A DNA stretch of 20,425 nt. It comes from Thiobacillus sp. UBA6205 (lineage in GTDB: Bacteria; Pseudomonadota; Gammaproteobacteria; Burkholderiales; Thiobacillaceae). Numbering within the stretch: the stretch's first letter is position 1; the number at the start of each line of letters is the position of its first letter. A program made the translations under genes and the position numbers. The notes beneath the pieces were generated by a model. It was not told where the DNA came from. It made no database searches and worked only from the letters and a program-made list of their open reading frames with translations. The stretch lies in the NCBI GenBank assembly GCA_002421825.1, contig DISR01000023.1:1-20425 (forward strand), read 5' to 3'. Positions 14,870-20,425 of the stretch are shown piece by piece.

Positions 14870-14882
14870 AATCCGCAACTAC
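14807..14882 (+). repeat. 21-bp direct repeat covering the nuoD start
   Basis: Exact copies lie at 14807-14827 and 14862-14882 (starting ATGGCTGAAATCC and ending AACTAC), 55 bases apart. The intervening 34 bases hold the SD (ggag, 14851-14854) of the functional nuoD copy. The likely origin is a short tandem duplication or a recombination at the nuoC-nuoD junction. Confidence 0.93.
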
Positions 14883-16115
14883 ACCATGAACTTCGGCCCC
14901 CAGCACCCGGCCGCGCACGGGGTGCTGCGCCTGGTGCTGGAACTGGACGGCGAGGTGATCTGCCGTGCCGACCCGCACATCGGTCTCCTGCACCGCGCCA
15001 CCGAGAAGCTGGCCGAGCACAAGACCTTCATCCAGTCGGTGCCCTACATGGACCGCCTGGATTACGTGTCCATGATGTGCAACGAGCATGCCTACGTCAT
15101 GGCCATCGAGAAGCTGGCCGGCATCGAAGTGCCGCTGCGCGCGCAATACATCCGCGTGATGTTCGACGAGATCACCCGCATCCTCAACCACTTGCTGTGG
15201 ATCGGCGCGCACGCGCTCGACGTGGGCGCCATGACCATGTTCCTCTACGCCTTCCGCGAGCGCGAGGACCTGATGGACTGCTACGAGGCCGTGTCCGGCG
15301 CCCGCCTGCACGCCGCCTACTACCGCCCGGGCGGAGTGTATCGCGACCTGCCGGACAGCATGCCGCAATACCAGGCGTCCAGGTTCCACAACGCCGAGGC
15401 GGTGAAGAAGCTGAATGAAAACAGGCAGGGCTCGATGCTCGACTTCATCGAGGACTTCACCAACCGCTTCCCCGGTTACGTCGACGAATACGAGACCCTG
15501 CTGACCGACAACCGCATCTGGAAACAGCGCACCGTCGGCATCGGCGTGGTGTCACCCGAACGTGCTCAGGCGCTGGGCTTTACCGGCCCCATGCTGCGCG
15601 GATCCGGCATTGAATGGGATTTGCGCAAGAAGCAGCCCTATGAGGTCTACGACCGCATGGATTTCGACATTCCGGTGGGCGTCAACGGCGACTGCTACGA
15701 TCGCTACCTGGTGCGCATGGAAGAGTTCAGGCAGAGCAATCGCATCATCAAGCAGTGCGTGGACTGGCTGCGCAAGAATCCCGGCCCGGTCATCACCGAC
15801 AACCACAAAGTGGCACCGCCTTCGCGCCTGGACATGAAACAGAACATGGAAGAGCTGATCCACCACTTCAAGCTCTTCACCGAGGGCATGCACGTACCCG
15901 AAGGCGAATGCTATGCGGCGGTGGAGCATCCCAAGGGCGAGTTCGGCATCTACCTGATGTCCGACGGCGCCAACAAGCCTTATCGTTTGAAAATCCGTGC
16001 TCCCGGCTTCGCCCACCTGGCGGCACTGGACGAAATGAGCCGCGGCCACATGATTGCCGACGTGGTGGCGATCATCGGCACGCAGGATATTGTTTTCGGG
16101 GAGATCGACCGCTGA
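14862..16115 (+). CDS. nuoD: NADH:quinone oxidoreductase subunit D
   Basis: NuoD (49-kDa, related to the NiFe hydrogenase large subunit) forms the quinone-binding pocket with NuoB. The 417-residue product starts [20 protein letters not shown], with the conserved quinone-site histidine in the GPQHPAAHG loop. Further marks are [25 protein letters not shown] and the C-terminal DIVFGEIDR ending. The ATG at 14862 is preferred because it is in frame with the whole protein and has an SD (ggag, 14851-14854). The duplicate ATG at 14807 is in another frame. The stop overlaps the nuoE start. Confidence 0.98.
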   Translation: [417 protein letters not shown]

Positions 16116-16594
16116 TGTTGTCCGCTGAATCCCTCGCCCAGATCGACAAGGAAATCGCCAAGTACCCGGTCGAGCAGCGCCAGTCGGCAGTGATGTCCGC
16201 GCTGCGCATCGCGCAGGTGGAAAAGGGCTGGCTGTCCAATGAAGTCATGGACTTTGTCGCGCACTACCTCGGCATGCAGCCGGTTGCCGTGTACGAGGTG
16301 GCGACTTTTTACAATATGTACAACATGAAGCCGCTGGGCAGGCACAAGCTCTGCGTGTGCACCAACCTGCCGTGCAAGCTGATGGGTGCGGATCGCATCG
16401 CCGACAAGCTGAAACAGGAGCTCGGCATCGAGTTCGGCGAAACCACGGAAGACAAGGAATTCACTCTCGTTGAAGGCGAGTGCATGGGCGCCTGCGGTGA
16501 TGCGCCGCTCTTGCTGGTCAACAACCATCGCATGGAAAGCTTTCTTGACGAAGGGAAAGTGGACGCGCTGCTCGATGAATTGAAGGGCAAATAA
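16115..16594 (+). CDS. nuoE: NADH:quinone oxidoreductase subunit E
   Basis: NuoE (24-kDa) carries the [2Fe-2S] cluster N1a in the NADH dehydrogenase module. The ATG at 16115 overlaps the nuoD stop (TGATG) and gives 159 residues. Longer in-frame starts inside nuoD are rejected. The cluster ligands follow the C-x4-C and C-x3-C pattern: C82 and C87 in CTNLPC, C123 and C127 in CMGAC. The thioredoxin-like domain contains YEVATFYNMYN. Two bases separate it from nuoF. Confidence 0.97.
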   Translation: MLSAESLAQIDKEIAKYPVEQRQSAVMSALRIAQVEKGWLSNEVMDFVAHYLGMQPVAVYEVATFYNMYNMKPLGRHKLCVCTNLPCKLMGADRIADKLKQELGIEFGETTEDKEFTLVEGECMGACGDAPLLLVNNHRMESFLDEGKVDALLDELKGK

Positions 16595-16596
16595 GC

Positions 16597-17871
16597 ATGG
16601 TTATCCAGGGCGGTCCCGTCATCTTCAACACGCTCCATTTGCCGGAGCCATGGAAGCTGTCGACCTATGAAAGCGCCGGCGGCTATGCCGCGCTGAAGAA
16701 GATTCTTGCCGACAAGACGCCGGCCGAGGACGTCATCAATGAGCTGAAGACCTCGGCCCTGCGCGGGCGCGGCGGCGCGGGTTTCCCCACCGGCCTCAAG
16801 TGGAGCTTCATGCCGCGCAATTACGAAGGCGACAAGTACCTGGTGTGCAACAGCGACGAGGGTGAGCCGGGCACCTTCAAGGACCGCGACATCCTGCGCT
16901 ACAACCCGCATGCGCTGATCGAGGGCATGATCATCGGCGGCTACACCCTGGGGGCGAAGGCGGGCTACAACTACATCCACGGCGAGATCTGGGCCGAATA
17001 CGAACGCTTCGAGCAAGCGCTGGAAGAAGCGCGCGCCGCCAACCTGCTCGGCAAGAACATCCTCGGCAGCGGCTGGGACTTCGACATCCATGCCCACCAC
17101 GGCTACGGCGCCTACGTCTGCGGCGAGGAAACCGCGCTGCTCGAATCGATCGAGGGCAAGAAGGGGCAGCCGCGCTTCAAGCCGCCGTTCCCCGCGAGTT
17201 TCGGCCTGTACGGCAAGCCCACCACCATCAACAACACCGAGACGCTGGCGTCGATTCCCTGGATCGTCAGGCACGGCGGCCAGAAGTTTCTCGAACTGGG
17301 CAAGCCGAACAACGGCGGCACCAAGATCTTTTCCGTCTCCGGCCACGTCGAAAAGCCGGGCAACTATGAAATTTCGCTCGGCACGCCTTTTTCCGAACTG
17401 CTCGAGATGGCCGGCGGGGTCAAGGGCGGCCGCAGGCTCAAGGCGGTGATTCCGGGCGGCTCCTCGGTGCCGGTGCTGCCGGGCGAGGTCATGATGGACC
17501 TCACCATGGACTACGACTCCATTGCCAAGGCCGGCTCCTACCTCGGCGCCGGTTCGGTGATCGTGATGGACGACACGGTGTGCATGGTGCGCGCGCTGGA
17601 GCGGCTGTCCTATTTCTATTTCGAGGAGTCCTGCGGCCAGTGCACGCCCTGCCGCGAGGGCGCCGGCTGGCTGTACCGGGTGGTGCACCGCATCGAGCAC
17701 GGCCAGGGGCGGCCGGAGGATCTCGACCTGCTCGACTCGGTGGCCGGCAACATCATGGGGCGTACCATCTGCGCGCTGGGCGACGCCGCGGCGATGCCGG
17801 TGCAGGGCATGCTGAAGCACTACCGCCGCGAGTTCGAGCACCACATCGAACACAAGAAGTGCCTGGCATGA
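16597..17871 (+). CDS. nuoF: NADH:quinone oxidoreductase subunit F (NADH- and FMN-binding)
   Basis: NuoF binds NADH and FMN and passes electrons to cluster N3. The 424-residue product shows the glycine-rich nucleotide site GRGGAGFPTGLKW (57-69), the FMN/NADH region CNSDEGEPGTFKDR (84-97), GAYVCGEETALLESIEG (171-187), and the [4Fe-4S] ligands C346, C349 and C352 (ESCGQCTPC) with C392 (TICALGD). The gene is intact. Its stop (17869-17871) is followed by an 89-base gap made mostly of heptamer repeats, whereas other junctions downstream of nuoC overlap or nearly touch apart from nuoC-nuoD. Confidence 0.98.
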   Translation: MVIQGGPVIFNTLHLPEPWKLSTYESAGGYAALKKILADKTPAEDVINELKTSALRGRGGAGFPTGLKWSFMPRNYEGDKYLVCNSDEGEPGTFKDRDILRYNPHALIEGMIIGGYTLGAKAGYNYIHGEIWAEYERFEQALEEARAANLLGKNILGSGWDFDIHAHHGYGAYVCGEETALLESIEGKKGQPRFKPPFPASFGLYGKPTTINNTETLASIPWIVRHGGQKFLELGKPNNGGTKIFSVSGHVEKPGNYEISLGTPFSELLEMAGGVKGGRRLKAVIPGGSSVPVLPGEVMMDLTMDYDSIAKAGSYLGAGSVIVMDDTVCMVRALERLSYFYFEESCGQCTPCREGAGWLYRVVHRIEHGQGRPEDLDLLDSVAGNIMGRTICALGDAAAMPVQGMLKHYRREFEHHIEHKKCLA

Positions 17872-17880
17872 AGAAAGTAT

Positions 17881-17908
17881 TCAGTCATCGGTTTTCAGTT
17901 GTCAGCAG
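17881..17908. repeat. Left arm of a second 7-bp-periodic inverted-arm element (nuoF-nuoG gap)
   Basis: Four contiguous heptamers with consensus TCRGTNN (units start at 17881, 17888, 17895 and 17902; for example TCAGTCA, TCAGTTG). The arm begins 9 bases after the nuoF stop. The opposed arm is at 17925-17959, with a 16-base GC-rich spacer between them. Confidence 0.85.
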
Positions 17909-17924
17909 GGGCTGGCGACTCGGT

Positions 17925-17959
17925 ACTGATCACTGACAACTGATGACTGACAACTGGAC
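17925..17959. repeat. Right arm of the second element, touching the nuoG start
   Basis: Five contiguous heptamers with consensus ACTGAYN (units start at 17925, 17932, 17939, 17946 and 17953; for example ACTGATC, and ACTGACA twice). On the minus strand they read as TCAGT units, matching the left arm. The arm ends one base before the nuoG ATG at 17961, and no SD is present. Confidence 0.9.
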
Positions 17960-17960
17960 T

Positions 17961-20333
17961 ATGCTGAACATAGAAATTGATGGCAAGCCAATCGAGGTGG
18001 AAGCCGGCACCACGGTGATGGAGGCTGCCAACCGGCTCGGCATTTTCATCCCGCATTTCTGCTACCACAAGAAGCTGTCCGTCGCCGGCAACTGCCGCAT
18101 GTGCCTGGTGCAGGTGGAGAAGGCGCCCAAGCCGCTGCCGGCCTGCGCCACGCCCGTGTCCGAAGGCATGAAGGTGATGACGCGCTCCGATTACGCCATC
18201 GCCGCGCAGAAGGGCGTGATGGAATTCCTGCTCATCAACCACCCGCTCGACTGTCCGATCTGCGACCAGGGCGGCGAGTGCCAGTTGCAGGATCTTGCAG
18301 TGGGCTACGGCGGCAGCAGCTCCCGCTATGCCGAGCCCAAGCGCGTGGTGGTGGAAAAGAACCTCGGCCCGCTGGTGGCCACCGACATGACACGCTGCAT
18401 CCATTGCACGCGCTGCGTGCGCTTCGGCCAGGAAATCGCCGGCATCATGGAAATGGGCCAGGCCTTCCGCGGCGAGCATTCCGAGATCATGCCCTTCATC
18501 GACAAGACCATTGATTCGGAACTGTCCGGCAACATCATCGATCTGTGCCCGGTGGGTGCACTTACCAGCAAGCCGTTCCGTTACAGCGCGCGCAACTGGG
18601 AGCTGTCGCGGAGAAAGGGTGTGAGCCCGCACGACTCGCTCGGCTCCAACCTGCAGATACAGGTCAAGAACGGCCGCGTCATGCGCGTGCTGCCGCTGGA
18701 AAACGAGGACATCAACGAATGCTGGCTGTCCGACCGCGACCGTTTCTCCTATGAGGGGCTCAACAGCGACGAGCGCCTGACTGGGCCCATGGTCAAGGAA
18801 AACGGCAAGTGGGTCGAAGCCGACTGGCAGGCCGCATTGACGCTGGTCGCCAGCCGTTTGCGTGAAATCCAGGTCAAAGACGGTGCCGAACAGATCGGTG
18901 CGCTGGCTTCGCCCACGCAGACCGTGGAAGAACTGTACCTCTTGCAGAAGCTGATGCGCGAACTGGGCTCGGGCAATATCGACCATCGCCTGAGGCAAAG
19001 CGACTTCCGCCTCGATGCCCAGGCGCATGGCGCCTTCTGGCTGGGCATGGACGTGGCTGACCTCAACAAGCTCGACCGCTTCCTGGTGGTGGGTTCGACC
19101 CTGCGCAAGGACCATCCGCTGCTGGCCCTGCGCCTGCGCCATGCCGTGCGCTGGGGCGCGGGCATGAACCTCATCAACCCGGTGGTCGAGGACTACCTGT
19201 GCAAGGTGGCGAACAAGGCCATCGTCTCGCCCGAAGGCATGGTCAGCGCACTGGCTGCCTTGGTGCGGGCGCTGGCGGAATCGAAGGGCGAGGCCGTGCC
19301 GGCCGTTGCCGGCAATGCGGAAGTTACGCCCGAGATCCGGGCCATCGCCGACAGCATGGCGGGCGGCGAGAAAAAGGGCATCTTCATCGGCAACCTCGCC
19401 CAGCACCATCCGCGCTTTGCCGAAATGGCGACGCTGGCGCAGGAAGCCGCGCGCCTGTGCGGCGCGAAATGGGGCGTGCTGGGCGATTCCGGCAACGGCG
19501 TCGGCGCCATTGCCGCCGGCGCGATTCCCGGCCGCGCGGCCATGGGCCATCAGGGCCTTGTTGGCATGGACGTTGCCGAGATGCTGGCCTCGCCGCGCAA
19601 GGCCGTGATCCTGCTGGGTGCCGAACCCGAGTACGACTGCCACGATCCGCAGGCGGCGCTTGCCGCCATGAAGCAGGCCGAATTCGTGGTGGCGCTGTCA
19701 TCCTACAAGCATGGCGCGCTGGACTATGCCGACGTGCTGCTGCCGATTTCGCCCTTCACCGAAACTTCCGGCAGCTTCATCAACATCGAAGGCCGCATCC
19801 AGAGTTTCAACGGCGCGGTGAAGCCGCTGGGCGAAACCCGCCCGGCCTGGAAGGTGCTGCGCGTGCTGGGCAATCTGCTGAACCTGCCGGGCTTCGAGTT
19901 CGATTCCAGCGAGGCGGTGCGCGCCGAAGTATTTGGCATTGCGGCGCCGGATCCCGACGCCCAGGCCCGCGTGTGCAAGCTGCTCGACAACCGCATCGAG
20001 CCGGTGGCCGTGTCGCTGGCCGGCTCCGACAAGATCGAGCGCATCGGCGAAGTGCCGATTTATCAGGCCGATCCCATCGTGCGCCGCGCCACTTCGCTGC
20101 AGCGTACGGCCGATGCCGCACCGCCGGTGGCGCGCGCCTCCGGCATGCTGCTGGAAAAGCTGGGCCTGGGCGATGGCGGCATGGCGGTGATTCGCCACGG
20201 TCAGGGTTCCATCGTGATCCGCATCGACCGCGACGACCGCCTGCCGGCAAATTGCGTGCGGCTGCCAGGCGCCCATGCCGTGACCCAGGCGCTGGGTCCG
20301 CTGTTCGGTGAACTGACCGTGGAACGAGCGTGA
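17961..20333 (+). CDS. nuoG: NADH:quinone oxidoreductase subunit G
   Basis: NuoG (75-kDa) is the largest peripheral subunit and carries several iron-sulfur clusters. The ATG at 17961 gives MLNIEIDGKPIEVEAGTTVM, the usual N-terminus, and 790 residues. An in-frame ATG at 17943 lies in a heptamer repeat and is less likely. Ligands visible: [2Fe-2S] N1b C34, C45, C48 and C62; N5 H94, C98, C101 and C107; N4 C146, C149, C152 and C196. The extra N7 cysteines of E. coli are missing (SPHDSLGSNLQIQV at the site). A molybdopterin-oxidoreductase-like domain follows. There is no SD, so initiation may depend on nuoF translation or an unstructured start. The stop overlaps nuoH. Confidence 0.97.
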   Translation: MLNIEIDGKPIEVEAGTTVMEAANRLGIFIPHFCYHKKLSVAGNCRMCLVQVEKAPKPLPACATPVSEGMKVMTRSDYAIAAQKGVMEFLLINHPLDCPICDQGGECQLQDLAVGYGGSSSRYAEPKRVVVEKNLGPLVATDMTRCIHCTRCVRFGQEIAGIMEMGQAFRGEHSEIMPFIDKTIDSELSGNIIDLCPVGALTSKPFRYSARNWELSRRKGVSPHDSLGSNLQIQVKNGRVMRVLPLENEDINECWLSDRDRFSYEGLNSDERLTGPMVKENGKWVEADWQAALTLVASRLREIQVKDGAEQIGALASPTQTVEELYLLQKLMRELGSGNIDHRLRQSDFRLDAQAHGAFWLGMDVADLNKLDRFLVVGSTLRKDHPLLALRLRHAVRWGAGMNLINPVVEDYLCKVANKAIVSPEGMVSALAALVRALAESKGEAVPAVAGNAEVTPEIRAIADSMAGGEKKGIFIGNLAQHHPRFAEMATLAQEAARLCGAKWGVLGDSGNGVGAIAAGAIPGRAAMGHQGLVGMDVAEMLASPRKAVILLGAEPEYDCHDPQAALAAMKQAEFVVALSSYKHGALDYADVLLPISPFTETSGSFINIEGRIQSFNGAVKPLGETRPAWKVLRVLGNLLNLPGFEFDSSEAVRAEVFGIAAPDPDAQARVCKLLDNRIEPVAVSLAGSDKIERIGEVPIYQADPIVRRATSLQRTADAAPPVARASGMLLEKLGLGDGGMAVIRHGQGSIVIRIDRDDRLPANCVRLPGAHAVTQALGPLFGELTVERA

Positions 20334-20425
20334 TGGAGCTGATTCAAAGCGCTTTCGCGTATGTGCAAAATCTCCTCGGGCCGGCCTGGACGCCCGTGTG
20401 GACCCTGGTCAAGATCATGCTCATC
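20333..20425 (+). CDS. nuoH: NADH:quinone oxidoreductase subunit H, N-terminal fragment (cut by window end)
   Basis: NuoH (ND1-like) is the membrane subunit that closes the quinone chamber. Only the first 31 codons are present (MELIQSAFAYVQNLLG, then PAWTPVWTLVKIMLI), enough to show the start of the first membrane span and the WTLVKI motif common in betaproteobacterial NuoH. The ATG overlaps the nuoG stop (TGATG), indicating translational coupling. The assignment rests on this short match and on operon order. Confidence 0.9.
   Translation, partial: MELIQSAFAYVQNLLGPAWTPVWTLVKIMLI

Noticed and set aside
13548..15389. 613-codon minus-strand frame opposite nuoB-nuoD
   Set aside because: Antisense shadow of intact, highly conserved nuo genes.
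17943..17960. Earlier in-frame ATG for nuoG adding MTDNWT
   Set aside because: The codons are part of the heptamer array, there is no SD, and NuoG proteins normally begin near MLNIEIDG.
17895..19643. 582-codon minus-strand frame opposite nuoG
   Set aside because: Antisense shadow of nuoG with the same biased composition.

Overview
This is GC-rich chromosomal DNA from a betaproteobacterium. The FtsH, PstS, TpiA and Nuo proteins and the gene order suggest the Nitrosomonadales (sulfur or iron oxidiser relatives), but no species can be named from the sequence alone. Nearly all of it is housekeeping DNA on the + strand, with short gaps and no insertion sequence, phage gene, CRISPR array or rRNA. 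No gene-free stretch exceeds 300 bases. The longest gaps, about 120 to 170 bases, are described as separate entries.

Layout. (1) 1-7388: the end of carB, greA, a DUF4149 membrane protein, yhbY (the only minus-strand gene), rlmE, ftsH, folP and glmM. This covers pyrimidine/arginine synthesis, transcript cleavage, ribosome maturation, membrane proteolysis, folate and cell-wall precursor supply. (2) 7389-11696: a phosphate block. A Pho box drives pstS-pstC-pstA-pstB. A second, stronger Pho box follows and precedes an unrecognised 80-residue protein, where many relatives carry phoU. (3) 11697-13062: tpiA, secG and tRNA-Leu(GAG). (4) 13063-20425: the NADH:quinone oxidoreductase (complex I) operon nuoABCDEFG and the first 31 codons of nuoH, with a promoter and an intrinsic terminator in its leader.

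The order greA-yhbY-rlmE-ftsH-folP-glmM-(tpiA)-secG-tRNA-Leu(GAG) is an old arrangement shared with Gammaproteobacteria. Here the phosphate block lies between glmM and tpiA, and complex I follows the tRNA.

No wholly new multi-gene system is evident. The least explained signals are: two intercistronic elements (ftsH/folP and nuoF/nuoG) made of opposed arms of degenerate 7-bp repeats that run up to start codons lacking a Shine-Dalgarno (SD) sequence; the Pho-box-controlled small gene after pstB; a duplicated nuoD start that creates a 20-codon mini-ORF; and the promoter-then-terminator leader of the nuo operon.
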